Source of the DNA: Microbacterium azadirachtae
GTDB taxonomy: Bacteria > Actinomycetota > Actinomycetes > Actinomycetales > Microbacteriaceae
Length of the DNA stretch: 46,632 nt
Assembly (NCBI RefSeq): GCF_000956545.1
Contig: NZ_JYIT01000056.1
Location: 1-46,632, forward strand
Reading direction: 5' to 3'
In this document: in pieces, positions 26,915-37,627 of the stretch
Position numbering within the stretch: position 1 is the stretch's first letter
How the letters are laid out: the number at the start of each line of letters is the position of its first letter
Program-made: the position numbers and the translations under genes
The notes under the pieces: model-generated
The model's input: the letters and a program-made list of their open reading frames with translations, nothing else
The model's database searches: none
What the model was told of the DNA's origin: nothing

Positions 26915-26974
26915 CCTGACAGCCTAGGGCGTGTCGGTCATGCGTCGCCTGCGCGCCGAGGCGTCGCACGGCCG

Positions 26975-27361
26975 TCAGAGGATGGCGAGAGAGGTGGCGC
27001 GCCAGCGCCGATCCAGCCCTTCCAGGCGCACCGCGACGGCACGGGCCCGTCCGGGCGTCTGCACGATCAGCGTCGCCTCGACGACCCCGTCGGCCGGCTC
27101 GCACACATGCGTCGACAGGATGCGGAAGACGGGCCGCGCCGGCACGACCCCGCGCGCGCTGCGCGCCCTGGTCGAGAGGTTCGCGCGGGCCGTCAGCGAG
27201 AGGAACGCGTCCTGGGAGAGCCAGCGGGCCAGCTGGTCGGCCTCGCGAACGCCGGCGAGCACTTCCAGCACCCCGCGCGTGAGGCTCTGCAGCAGCGGCG
27301 TGGGATCGGGCAGGTCCGCGCTCGGCGTGGGCTGCGGTGCGAAATCCTCGAGCGTCATCAT
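26975..27361 (-). CDS. Rv3235-family protein
   Basis: The 128-aa product resembles the small Rv3235-like family found near secA in actinobacteria, with a helical first half (LLQSLTRGVLEVLAGVREADQLARWLS) and a beta-rich second half (RPVFRILSTHVCEPADGVVEATLIVQ, WRATSLAIL). The function is unknown. AGGGGG lies about 8 nt before the first of two adjacent ATGs (27361, 27358). It is 60 bp upstream of the pdtaS start on the same strand. Confidence 0.8.
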   Translation of the reverse strand: MMTLEDFAPQPTPSADLPDPTPLLQSLTRGVLEVLAGVREADQLARWLSQDAFLSLTARANLSTRARSARGVVPARPVFRILSTHVCEPADGVVEATLIVQTPGRARAVAVRLEGLDRRWRATSLAIL

Positions 27362-27493
27362 CGGCGTTCCCCCTCTGCCGTCCGGATGGGCGTGCCTCGC
27401 ATTCGAGCACGATCGAACGCCGCGCAGTGCGCGGGCGCCGAGGAATGTGGATAACCCGTATGCCGGTCTCGCCGCTCCCGTACGCTCGTCCGC

Positions 27494-28090
27494 ATGGAAT
27501 GGGACCGGCTCTTCGAGGACCTCGAGGATCAGATCGCCTCAGGCTGGGAAGCCGAACGCGCCGCACTCGACGCCGAGAACGAGCGGCTGCGGATCGCACG
27601 GCTCGAGCTGCGCACCCGGCTCACCGCGCTCGCCGCCGAGGGCTGCGTCGCGACCGCCGTGCTCGCCGACGCGACCCCGGTGCGCGGCCGCCTCCGCGCG
27701 GTGGGCGCGGACTGGACGGCGGTGCAGCCCCACGAGTCCGCGGGGCTGTCGCTGCTGCCCGAGCACGCGGTGGAGCTGTGGTCGCTCGACCACGGCGCAC
27801 TGCTGGCCAGCGGCGTCGCCACCGAGCCGCTGTCCCCGCTGCGCGAGCGGATGACGTTCGGTTTCGTGCTGCGCGACCTCGCCCGGCGTCGCCGCGGGGT
27901 CACGCTGCGGACCCGCACCGGGGCGCTCCTCACCGGTACCATCGATCGCGCGGGCGCCGATCACCTGGATCTGGCGCTGCACGACGCCGGGGCCCCTCGA
28001 CGGGCGCAGGCGGTCACCGGATTCCGCGTCGTGCCGTTCGCGTCGATCCTGGCGGTCGGCACCGACGTCCCACCGCCCGGGGTGCCCTGA
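27494..28090 (+). CDS. conserved hypothetical with two related beta-domains
   Basis: The 198-aa product begins with a charged helix (about 1-48, likely coiled coil). Two segments follow that look like internal repeats: near 51-105 (RGRLRAVGADWTAVQPHES, then LLPEHAVELW) and near 135-192 (LTGTIDRAGADHLDLALHD, then VVPFASILAV). Each has an h-x-G-x-h-x-x-h-G-A-D core followed by alternating hydrophobics, reminiscent of Sm-like or SH3-like barrels. The ATG at 27494 has TACGCT 7 nt upstream. I recognise no characterised homologue. Confidence 0.78.
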   Translation: MEWDRLFEDLEDQIASGWEAERAALDAENERLRIARLELRTRLTALAAEGCVATAVLADATPVRGRLRAVGADWTAVQPHESAGLSLLPEHAVELWSLDHGALLASGVATEPLSPLRERMTFGFVLRDLARRRRGVTLRTRTGALLTGTIDRAGADHLDLALHDAGAPRRAQAVTGFRVVPFASILAVGTDVPPPGVP

Positions 28091-28141
28091 ACGCACGCCG
28101 CCCGTATGGTGCCGACCGGAGACTCCGTCGACGCGGCGGGG

Positions 28142-28420
28142 TCAGTCCGCGCGAACGATCGGAGGCCCCCACAGCTCGGGGAAGCTCGCCGCGTTCGCCT
28201 GCCGCCACAGCGCCCGGAGGCGCGCCTCCTCGGTCTGCTCCGCGAGATACTCGGCGATCGAGCCCTCTTCGACGCGCCAGGCGCCGGGAGCGCCCAGACG
28301 CGCTCCGCGCAGCCGGCCCTGCATGATCAGCTCGACGATCTCGCCCGCCTGCACGTCGAGGAGCTCGGCGACCTGCGCCACGGCGAGGTAGCGCGGCACA
28401 GGAGCGGATCCGTCGAACAT
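28142..28420 (-). CDS. excisionase/MerR-type helix-turn-helix protein
   Basis: The 92-aa product carries one winged HTH of the DUF/excisionase (BldC-like) kind at about 10-58 (YLAVAQVAELLDVQAGEIVELIMQGRLRGARLGAPGAWRVEE), followed by a helical tail ending WGPPIVRAD. Such small proteins bind DNA cooperatively and regulate development or mobile elements. No integrase or phage gene is near, so a BldC-like regulator is likelier than an excisionase. The ATG at 28420 has CACAAT 6 nt upstream. It diverges from the CpaB-like gene 97 bp away. Confidence 0.82.
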   Translation of the reverse strand: MFDGSAPVPRYLAVAQVAELLDVQAGEIVELIMQGRLRGARLGAPGAWRVEEGSIAEYLAEQTEEARLRALWRQANAASFPELWGPPIVRAD

Positions 28421-28517
28421 GCCCCCATTGTGCTCCGCTCCCGGCGGAGCGTGGTGCGCCGCCCGGTGCTGTGGATAACTTTCCCGGCGGAGGATCCGAT
28501 TCTGTGACCATGGCCCG

Positions 28518-29078
28518 ATGAGCACCGCACGAGCAGGCCGCCGACCATGGGCCGATCTGCGCTTCTTCATCGGCCTCCTGCTGATCGCCCTGTCGGTCGC
28601 CGGGGTGTGGCTGATCGTGGGCGCCGCGAAGCAGACCAGCCCCGTCCTGCAGGCGGTGCGCACGATCGTCCCGGGCGAGCCGCTCACCTCGGCCGACGTG
28701 CGCGTGGTCGACGTCGCGCTCGGCGCGGCGGGGGCAGGCTACCTCACCCCAGCCGGGCTCGGCACGGGGAACATCGCGACGCGCACGATCGCCGACGGCG
28801 AGCTCGTCCCGACCTCCGCCGTGGCCGACGCCGATCAGGCGCGCACGACCTCGGTCGTCGTGCGCAGCACGGCGCCCGTCCCCGCCTCGATCCGGACCGG
28901 CTCGGTCGTGGAGCTGTGGGCCGCCGCGCCGCTGGCGGAGGGCAAGGGCTTCGCGGCGCCCCGCGTGCTGCTCTCCGAGGCGACCGTGTCCTCCGTCGAC
29001 CGGGACGATGGTCCGCTCTCCACAAGGGCGACCACGCTCGAGCTCGTGGTGAGGTGGGCGAGGTGCTCGCCGCGCTGA
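28518..29078 (+). CDS. SAF-domain (CpaB/RcpC-like) membrane protein with apparent C-terminal frameshift
   Basis: The open frame gives 186 aa: one N-terminal membrane helix (about 16-36), then a SAF domain of the Flp-pilus CpaB type (AVRTIVPGEPLTSADVRVVDV, ATRTIADGELVPTSAV). After TLELVV (codon ending 29051) it runs into an unrelated WARCSPR tail and stops at 29078. In the -1 frame from about 29051 the sequence reads EVGEVLAALTDASSL..VVPIGARS and ends at 29125, overlapping the next start by GTGA, as intact operon members here do. A one-base deletion in the GTGGTGAGG run, real or a sequencing error, explains this. CpaB proteins act in Flp-pilus outer complexes; the role in a Gram-positive is unclear. 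Confidence 0.7.
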   Translation: MSTARAGRRPWADLRFFIGLLLIALSVAGVWLIVGAAKQTSPVLQAVRTIVPGEPLTSADVRVVDVALGAAGAGYLTPAGLGTGNIATRTIADGELVPTSAVADADQARTTSVVVRSTAPVPASIRTGSVVELWAAAPLAEGKGFAAPRVLLSEATVSSVDRDDGPLSTRATTLELVVRWARCSPR

Positions 29079-29121
29079 CGGACGCGTCCTCGCTCTCCGT
29101 CGTCCCGATCGGCGCCCGCTC

Positions 29122-30369
29122 GTGACCGCGGTGCTGCTGGCCGTCGCCGCCGCGCGGGCGGAGGCGCTCGCGGAGGAGCTGGAACTCGCCGGCATCGACG
29201 TGCTCCGCCGGATCCCGCCGGCGCACGTCGTCGGCCTCGCCGTGCGCGCGGACGAGCTCCGCGGAGCCGGCGCCCTCGTGATCCCCGCCGAACGGGCGTG
29301 CCTCAGCGGCGCACTGCGCGAGACCTGCGATCGCGCCGGCGTGCGGATCCTGGCGCTGGGCGACGGACCGGCCGCCGCCCGATTGACACGCCGTCACGGA
29401 ATCGGGGATCCGCTGCCCGCTTCCGCCAGCGGATGGGACATCGCCGACGCCCTCCGCCCCCGAGGCGCCCCTGTCGTCCCGCCGCCGGATCCGGCAGCCG
29501 GGACGGCGCAGACAGGCCGCCTGATCACCGTGTGGGGGCCGCACGGAGCGCCGGGACGGAGCACCGTCGCGGTGCAGCTCGCCGCGCTCCTCGCCGGTGC
29601 GGACCGCGCCGTCGCGCTCGTCGACGCGGACACGCACGCGCCCGCGGTCGCGCTGCTGCTGGGTCTCACGGACGACGGCCCCGGCATCGCCGCCGCCTGC
29701 CGTCGCGCCGAGCTCGGTCTGCTGGACGGCGCCGAGCTCAGCCGCCTGGCCACGCCCGTCGAGACGTCCGGCGGCACGCTGGACGTCCTGGTCGGGATCA
29801 ACCGCCCCGCGCGGTGGCCCGAGCTCTCCCCCGCACGTCTCCGAGGCGCCCTGGACGCATGCCGGCGCGGGAACATGCTCACCCTGGTCGACGTGTCCGC
29901 CTCGCTCGAAGCCGACGAGGAGATCGTGAGCGACCTGGACGGTCTGCGCCGCAACGCCGCGACGCTGACCGCCGTGCACAGCGCCGATCGGATCGTCGCG
30001 GTGGCGGCGGCCGACCCGCTCGGCATCGCGCGCTTCGTCCGCGGCTACGCCGACCTGCGCGCCGAGATCGGCGACGTCCCGGTCACGGTCGCCGTCAACA
30101 AAGTGCGCCCCGGACCCCTCGGCGTCGATGCGCGGGGACAGATCCGACGTGCGCTGGACCGCTTCTCGGCGATCCGCGACGTGCACTTCCTGCCCTACGA
30201 CCAGCGCGCGCTGGACGCCGCGGCCCTGCACGCGCGCCCGGTCGCGGACGTGTCCGGGCGCTCCCCGTTCACGACCGCCGTCCGCGCGCTCGCCGCGAGC
30301 CTGCTGCGCGATGAGCAGGCGCCCGCCACGACGCGCAGGGCGCGACGCCGCGAGGCCGCCGCCGGGTGA
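29122..30369 (+). CDS. CpaE/TadZ-like ParA-MinD ATPase with degenerate P-loop
   Basis: The 415-aa product has an N-terminal receiver-like region (1-125) and a MinD/ParA-type domain from about 133. The Walker A equivalent is W138-GPHGAPGRST with R146 in place of the usual P-loop lysine and no signature lysine; Walker A' VALVDADTHAPA (about 164-175) keeps the aspartates. CpaE/TadZ proteins localise Flp-pilus machinery, and degenerate P-loops are known among TadZ members. No tadA, tadB, tadC or pilin gene is in the window. GTG at 29122 overlaps the end of the frameshifted SAF frame, implying cotranscription. Confidence 0.8.
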   Translation: MTAVLLAVAAARAEALAEELELAGIDVLRRIPPAHVVGLAVRADELRGAGALVIPAERACLSGALRETCDRAGVRILALGDGPAAARLTRRHGIGDPLPASASGWDIADALRPRGAPVVPPPDPAAGTAQTGRLITVWGPHGAPGRSTVAVQLAALLAGADRAVALVDADTHAPAVALLLGLTDDGPGIAAACRRAELGLLDGAELSRLATPVETSGGTLDVLVGINRPARWPELSPARLRGALDACRRGNMLTLVDVSASLEADEEIVSDLDGLRRNAATLTAVHSADRIVAVAAADPLGIARFVRGYADLRAEIGDVPVTVAVNKVRPGPLGVDARGQIRRALDRFSAIRDVHFLPYDQRALDAAALHARPVADVSGRSPFTTAVRALAASLLRDEQAPATTRRARRREAAAG

Positions 30370-30393
30370 GCGTCGGCGGCAGCCCCGTGGGCG

Positions 30394-31617
30394 CTACTGC
30401 CGGTAGCTCGCGAGGAAGTTGCCGAGGCGCTCGATCGCCTCGGTGATCACGCGCGGCTCGGGAAGCGTGACCACGCGCAGGTGATCGGGCGTCGGCCAGT
30501 TGAAGCCGGTGCCCTGCACCAGCAGGATCCGCTCGGCGACCAGCAGGTCGTAGATGAGCTTCGCGTCGTCGTGGATCTCGTGCACCTCGGGATCCAGCCG
30601 CGGGAACGCGTACAGCGCCCCGGCCGGCTTCACGCAGCTGACGCCCGGGATCGCCGAGAGCCCCTCCCAGGCGGCGTCGCGCTGCAGGTGCAGGCGGCCG
30701 CTGGGGGCGATCAGGGCCTCGATCGACTGCACGCCGCCGAGCGCCGCCTGCACCGCGTGCTGCGCCGGGACGTTCGGGCACAGGCGGGTCGAGGCGAGCA
30801 GCGTGATGCCCTCGATGAACCCCTTGGCGTGCTGCTGGGGCCCGGTGATGACGAGCCACCCCGAGCGGTATCCGGCGACACGGTAGGTCTTGGAGAGGCC
30901 GTTGAAGGTGAGGCACAGCAGGTCCGGGGCGAGCGTGGCGGTGGGGATGTGCTGCGCGTCGTCGAAGAGGATCCGGTCGTAGATCTCGTCGGACAGGAGC
31001 AGCAGATCGTTCTCCCTGGCGACCTGCACGATGCCCTGCAGCACCTCACGCGAGTACACCGCGCCGGTGGGGTTGTTGGGGTTGATCACGACGATCGCCT
31101 TGGTGCGGGGCGTGACCTTGGAGCGCAGGTCCTCCAGATCGGGGTTCCACCCGTTCTCCTCGTCGCACAGGTAGTGCACGGGCGTGCCGCCGGCGAGGCT
31201 CGTCATCGCCGTCCACAGCGGATAGTCGGGCGCCGGGATGAGCACTTCGTCGCCCTCGTCGAGCAGCGCCTGCATGGTCATCGTGATCAGCTCGGAGACG
31301 CCGTTTCCGAGGTAGACGTCCTCGGGGTCCACGAGCGGGAAGCCCTCCACCTGCTCGTACCGGCTCACCACGGCCCGGCGCGCCGAGATGATGCCCTTGC
31401 TCTCGCTGTACCCGTGCGCGGTGGGCAGCGTCGCGAGCATGTCGCGCACGATCTGCTGCGGAGCCTCGAACCCGAAGATGGCGGGGTTGCCCGTGTTCAG
31501 CTTGAGCACCGAGTGGCCTGCCGCCTCCAGCCGCGCCGCCTCGACAAGCGCGTTGCCGCGGATCTCGTACAGGACGTTCTTCAGCTTGGACGACTGGTCG
31601 AAGGTTCTCGGTGTCAT
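30394..31617 (-). CDS. PLP-dependent aminotransferase, alanine-type (AlaA/AspC-like)
   Basis: The 407-aa class-I aminotransferase closely resembles the AlaA/YfbQ alanine aminotransferases, starting with FDQSSKLKNVLYEIRG. Catalytic features are NPNNPTG (N182), D210 and Y213 in SDEIYD, K243 in FNGLSKTYR and R251 in YRSGW. It probably interconverts pyruvate and alanine with glutamate as donor; other amino donors are possible. The ATG at 31617 has TAGGCT 6 nt upstream. The convergent CpaE-like gene ends 24 bp away. Confidence 0.92.
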   Translation of the reverse strand: MTPRTFDQSSKLKNVLYEIRGNALVEAARLEAAGHSVLKLNTGNPAIFGFEAPQQIVRDMLATLPTAHGYSESKGIISARRAVVSRYEQVEGFPLVDPEDVYLGNGVSELITMTMQALLDEGDEVLIPAPDYPLWTAMTSLAGGTPVHYLCDEENGWNPDLEDLRSKVTPRTKAIVVINPNNPTGAVYSREVLQGIVQVARENDLLLLSDEIYDRILFDDAQHIPTATLAPDLLCLTFNGLSKTYRVAGYRSGWLVITGPQQHAKGFIEGITLLASTRLCPNVPAQHAVQAALGGVQSIEALIAPSGRLHLQRDAAWEGLSAIPGVSCVKPAGALYAFPRLDPEVHEIHDDAKLIYDLLVAERILLVQGTGFNWPTPDHLRVVTLPEPRVITEAIERLGNFLASYRQ

Positions 31618-31729
31618 TGCGAAAGCCTATCCGCCGATCGCGGGTGCCCTTCGCACACGGGAGGCGCGGAAAGGCCACGTGCCGTCGATTGGCATGGAGC
31701 GGTCGTGCACGGCACCCCGCCCTGCGGGG

Positions 31730-32389
31730 TCAGCGATCGCCGGCGCGCAGCCCCTGGACGCGCGCGACCCGTGCCCGCCTGCTGGTGTCCACGTGCGCCG
31801 CGGCGAGATCCGCCGCCCGCTCCCCGTCGCCCGCCCGGATCGCTTCGAACAGGGCGACATGCTCCTCGCTGATGTGCTGCAGATCGTCATGCTGCGAGAG
31901 CGCCCAGCGCAGCCGGCTGCGGATCCCCTTCATCATGTCGCTGAGCAGCCGGTTCTCGGCCAGTTCGGTGACGATCTCATGGAAGTCGGCGGCGGCCCGG
32001 CGCGACCCGATCCCGTCGCCATCCCGCGCCCCGCTCTGCTCAGCCTCCAGGGACTCCTGAAGGCGGCCCAGGCCGTCCTGCCGGCGCCGCTCGGCGGCGA
32101 GCCGGAACGTCAGCGGCTCGAGCACGGCGCGCACCTCGTCCAGATCGGCGAGATCGGCCTCGGTGAACTCCCGCACCACCGCCCACGTGTGCGGGCGCAG
32201 CTCCACGAGGCCCTCGGCCACGAGCACCTTGAGGGCGTCGCGCACCGGAACGCGGCTGACGCCGAACTCGGACGCGAGGTCGCGCTCGATCAGGCGGCTG
32301 CCGGGGGCGCGCACGCCGTCGAGGATCGCGTCGCGCAGCCATGCCGCGATCCTCGTGGATTCGAGCTGCCGTACGTCCGTGCTGGTCAC
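31730..32389 (-). CDS. GntR-family regulator, FadR/FCD type
   Basis: The 219-aa product has an N-terminal GntR winged HTH (about 8-68, LIERDLASEFGVSRVPVRDALKVL) and a C-terminal all-helical FCD domain (about 85-205) with possible metal ligands D132-like/H133 in ADFHEIV and H-containing helices, which typically senses carboxylic acids. GTG 32389 is the best start, but no clear SD or -10 box is seen. It is upstream of the aminotransferase on the same strand with 112 bp between, so that gene is a possible though unproven target. Confidence 0.87.
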   Translation of the reverse strand: MTSTDVRQLESTRIAAWLRDAILDGVRAPGSRLIERDLASEFGVSRVPVRDALKVLVAEGLVELRPHTWAVVREFTEADLADLDEVRAVLEPLTFRLAAERRRQDGLGRLQESLEAEQSGARDGDGIGSRRAAADFHEIVTELAENRLLSDMMKGIRSRLRWALSQHDDLQHISEEHVALFEAIRAGDGERAADLAAAHVDTSRRARVARVQGLRAGDR

Positions 32390-32457
32390 GCGCCCATTCT
32401 TCCATCGAACGCGCCTTCAGCCGACGCGGCGGCACGGCGGTCGACGCTCCCCGCAAC

Positions 32458-32497
32458 GCGAAGAGGCCGGCACCCGAGCAGGGGCCGGCCTCTTCGC
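32458..32497 (-). terminator. secA terminator hairpin
   Basis: GCGAAGAGGCCGGC (32458-32471) pairs perfectly with GCCGGCCTCTTCGC (32484-32497) around a 12-nt loop, 16 bp beyond the secA stop. A 14-bp GC-rich stem without a long T-tract is typical of actinobacterial terminators. It separates secA from the GntR gene. Confidence 0.8.
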
Positions 32498-32512
32498 ATT
32501 CCGGGGCGGCGG

Positions 32513-35314
<2,802 letters not shown>

Positions 35315-35375
35315 GGATTCCATCTCCCTAGGGGTTCTCGTGCCCGCGCGCGTCGCGCGCACGGCATACGGGTTC

Positions 35376-35381
35376 ATGTTA
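35376..35381 (-). promoter_or_regulatory. candidate -10 box of secA (TAACAT)
   Basis: On the minus strand TAACAT lies about 60 nt before the secA GTG, giving a leader with the GGGAG Shine-Dalgarno. No recognisable -35 is present at 16-18 nt. Confidence is limited because short TANNNT boxes arise by chance. Confidence 0.3.
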
Positions 35382-35504
35382 CCGGCCCGTGACCTCCGGA
35401 TCCTGTGCACGTATGCGGACCGCCGGGGCGTTCGCTCCGAGCGTCACGCTCGACGAGCGCGCCCATGACACGCCGCGGACCCCGGACCCCGCGGGATTTC
35501 CCCG

Positions 35505-35516
35505 TATGCATATACT
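35505..35516 (+). promoter_or_regulatory. PadR gene promoter with overlapping palindrome
   Basis: TATACT (35511-35516) is a near-ideal -10 box 25 nt before the PadR start, and the perfect palindrome TATGCATA (35505-35512) overlaps its first two bases. The AT-rich patch stands out in a GC-rich surrounding. Overlap with the -10 suggests an autorepressor site, but this is inference. Confidence 0.5.
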
Positions 35517-35540
35517 CGGCAACAGATTGCAGGAGAGGGG

Positions 35541-36140
35541 ATGCGGATGTCGGTGCGTCAGAGCCTGCTCGCCATCCTCGACCAGGGTCCCTGCTACGGC
35601 TACCAGCTGCGGGCGGAGTTCGACCGCAGGACCGGATCCACCTGGCCCCTCAACGTCGGCCAGATCTACAACACCCTCGAGCGCCTCGAGCGCGACGGTC
35701 TCGTCGAGCGCGGGGAAGCCGACGAGCAGGGTCACGTGTACTGGGCCATCACGGACGCCGGGTCCGCCGAGGTCGCGGGCTGGCTCTCCTCCCCCGTGGA
35801 GCGCGGGAGCGGCACCAGGGACGAGCTCGCGATCAAGCTCGCGGTCGCCGCGACCCTTCCCGGCGTCGATCTGGCCGCGGTCTTCCGCGCGCAGCGGGCG
35901 GCCTCGCTGGCACGTCTGCAGGAGCTGCAGCGCTCGGCGTCCACCGCCACGGCGACGGACGGGCCGGAGCAGCTCGCCCGGGCGCTCGTGATCGACGCGC
36001 TGGTCTCCACCGCCGACGCCGAACTGCGCTGGCTCGATCAAGCCGAGCAGCGCATCGCCGCGCATCCGCAGCACACGCTGGCGCTGGAGCTGTCGACCGA
36101 CCGTCCCAAGCGCGGTCGCCCCGCACGCGTCGTCGTCTGA
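35541..36140 (+). CDS. PadR-family transcriptional regulator
   Basis: The 199-aa product has the PadR winged HTH at about 5-80 (SLLAILDQGPCYGYQLRAEF, LNVGQIYNTLERLERDGLVE) and a C-terminal helical dimerisation region (about 100-180). PadR proteins repress genes for transporters or detoxification in response to small molecules. GGAG lies 5 nt before the ATG at 35541 and 11 nt before an in-frame ATG at 35547; either is possible. The coiled-coil protein gene starts 90 bp downstream with its own TAGGAT box. Confidence 0.88.
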   Translation: MRMSVRQSLLAILDQGPCYGYQLRAEFDRRTGSTWPLNVGQIYNTLERLERDGLVERGEADEQGHVYWAITDAGSAEVAGWLSSPVERGSGTRDELAIKLAVAATLPGVDLAAVFRAQRAASLARLQELQRSASTATATDGPEQLARALVIDALVSTADAELRWLDQAEQRIAAHPQHTLALELSTDRPKRGRPARVVV

Positions 36141-36230
36141 GCGCCGCCGGCCGGCCGCGATCGGCGGCTGATCGCCGAGGGCGTAGCGGATGCACAGCCG
36201 GGGCACGGCCGGGGACCATAGGATCGGCCC

Positions 36231-37559
36231 ATGGCCGGTTTCTGGGGCAGACGCAAACGTGAACAGGAAGAGCTGCAGGCGCAGGACGCGGATCTCGCGC
36301 GTCGCGCCGAGCAGGCGATCGTCGCCGCGGACGAGCGGATCCGCACCTCGGCCGACGAGCTCGCCTTCGCGTCCGCGGAGCTCGGCGACGACATGACCGC
36401 GGACTTCCGCGCCGCGCTGGACGCGGTGCGCACGCACATGGGCGAGGCGTTCCAGCTGCACCAGCTGAACCACGACGAGATCCCGGACACGGCGGAGGAG
36501 CTGCGCACCCGCAACGCGCGCATCGTGCAGCTGTGCCAGTGGGCCGAGGATCTCATCGACGAGAAGTCCGCCGCGATCGCCGACGCGGTCAACCGCGTGC
36601 GCAACGCGCCGCAGGTGGTCGCGAGGGTGCGCGCGGACGCCGCGGCGCTCGAGGCCAGGGTGCCGCAGGCGCAGTCCTCGATCGACCGCCTCGCCACCCG
36701 CTACTCCGACGCCGCGATGCAGCGCATCGCCAAGAGCGCGGAGGAGGCCGCCCAGCTCGTGGTGTTCGCGAACCACGGCGCCGACGTGTTCGAGCGCCGC
36801 CGCGATGCCGGCCGCAATCAGGAGGCGGTGCTCGCCCTCGAGACCGCGACCGAGGCGACGCGCCGTGCGGCATCGCTCCTCGATGCCGTGGACGACTTCG
36901 AGATCGAGGCCCTGCGTGCCGAGTCCACGCTCGCCGAGGTCGTCGCCGACTCCCGCAACGACCTGGCGGCGCTGCCGAGCGCTCCCGGATCGCCCGCGGT
37001 CTCCGCTGCGGCAGCCGCTCTGCAGCAGGCGCTGAACGCGCTCGCCCCCGCCGGCAGCCGCACGGATCCGTTCGGCGAGCTGACCCGGCTGCGCGCCGCG
37101 AACACGGCGCTGGATGCGGCGATCGCCGCCGCCCGGTACCGCGCGGAGCACCCTCTGCCGACGATCGAGGCCGTGCAGCATGCCCTCGACGACGCCGACC
37201 GCCAGCTGGGCATCGCCCGCGGCCTCGTCGAGGGGCACCGCGGCTGGATCGGCGCCGACGCGCGCACCCGTCTCGCCGAGGCCGAGCGCCTGCGCGTCGA
37301 CGTCCCCTCGCTGATCCCCGCCGAGGAGACCAGGGAGCAGGCGCTGAGCACCGCTCGTCGCGTCGCCCAGCTGGCGGCGGAGGCGCTGCAGCTCGCCCAG
37401 CACGACATCGATCGGTCCCGCCCCGACCAGGGCTGGGGCGGAGGCGGAGGCAACGGCTGGGGCGGAGGCGGAGGACGCGGGTCGGGCGGCGGAGACATCG
37501 TCTCCGGAGTGCTCGGCGGCCTTGTGATCGGCGGCCTCCTCGGCGACATCTTCGACTGA
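36231..37559 (+). CDS. coiled-coil protein with Gly-rich, glycine-zipper C-terminus
   Basis: The 442-aa product has no signal peptide or early membrane helix. Residues 8-380 are mostly Ala/Glu/Arg-rich helices. Residues 340-400 (RTLAEAERLRVD, AQLAAEALQLAQHDID-type) resemble the coiled-coil part that follows the TPM domain in larger actinobacterial TPM proteins, but no TPM domain is present. The tail (about 402-442) is WGGGGG-rich and ends in the hydrophobic GGLVIGGLLGDIF. The ATG at 36231 has TAGGAT 6 nt upstream. Function is unknown; membrane association through the tail is conceivable. Confidence 0.8.
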   Translation: MAGFWGRRKREQEELQAQDADLARRAEQAIVAADERIRTSADELAFASAELGDDMTADFRAALDAVRTHMGEAFQLHQLNHDEIPDTAEELRTRNARIVQLCQWAEDLIDEKSAAIADAVNRVRNAPQVVARVRADAAALEARVPQAQSSIDRLATRYSDAAMQRIAKSAEEAAQLVVFANHGADVFERRRDAGRNQEAVLALETATEATRRAASLLDAVDDFEIEALRAESTLAEVVADSRNDLAALPSAPGSPAVSAAAAALQQALNALAPAGSRTDPFGELTRLRAANTALDAAIAAARYRAEHPLPTIEAVQHALDDADRQLGIARGLVEGHRGWIGADARTRLAEAERLRVDVPSLIPAEETREQALSTARRVAQLAAEALQLAQHDIDRSRPDQGWGGGGGNGWGGGGGRGSGGGDIVSGVLGGLVIGGLLGDIFD

Positions 37560-37575
37560 GGCCCTTGCACAGCGG

Positions 37576-37604
37576 AGCGGCCCGGGACATCGTCCCGGGC
37601 CGCT
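37576..37604. terminator. bidirectional hairpin between coiled-coil gene and hpf
   Basis: A 13-bp perfect stem (37576-37588 with 37592-37604) with an ATC loop lies 16 bp after the coiled-coil gene stop and 23 bp from the convergent hpf stop. It is a likely shared terminator. Confidence 0.78.
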
Positions 37605-37627
37605 GCGTCGTGTTCAGGGGATCCTGA

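Noticed and set aside
29043..29060. Programmed -1 frameshifting in the CpaB-like gene
   Set aside because: There is no X-XXY-YYZ slippery heptamer and no obvious downstream pseudoknot; a one-base deletion or sequencing error is simpler.
35371..35385. GGTAAC near secA as an MtrA box
   Set aside because: MtrA sites need two GTAAC-like half-sites in tandem; only one is seen here, and single copies elsewhere (near 1425, 11120) are also isolated.
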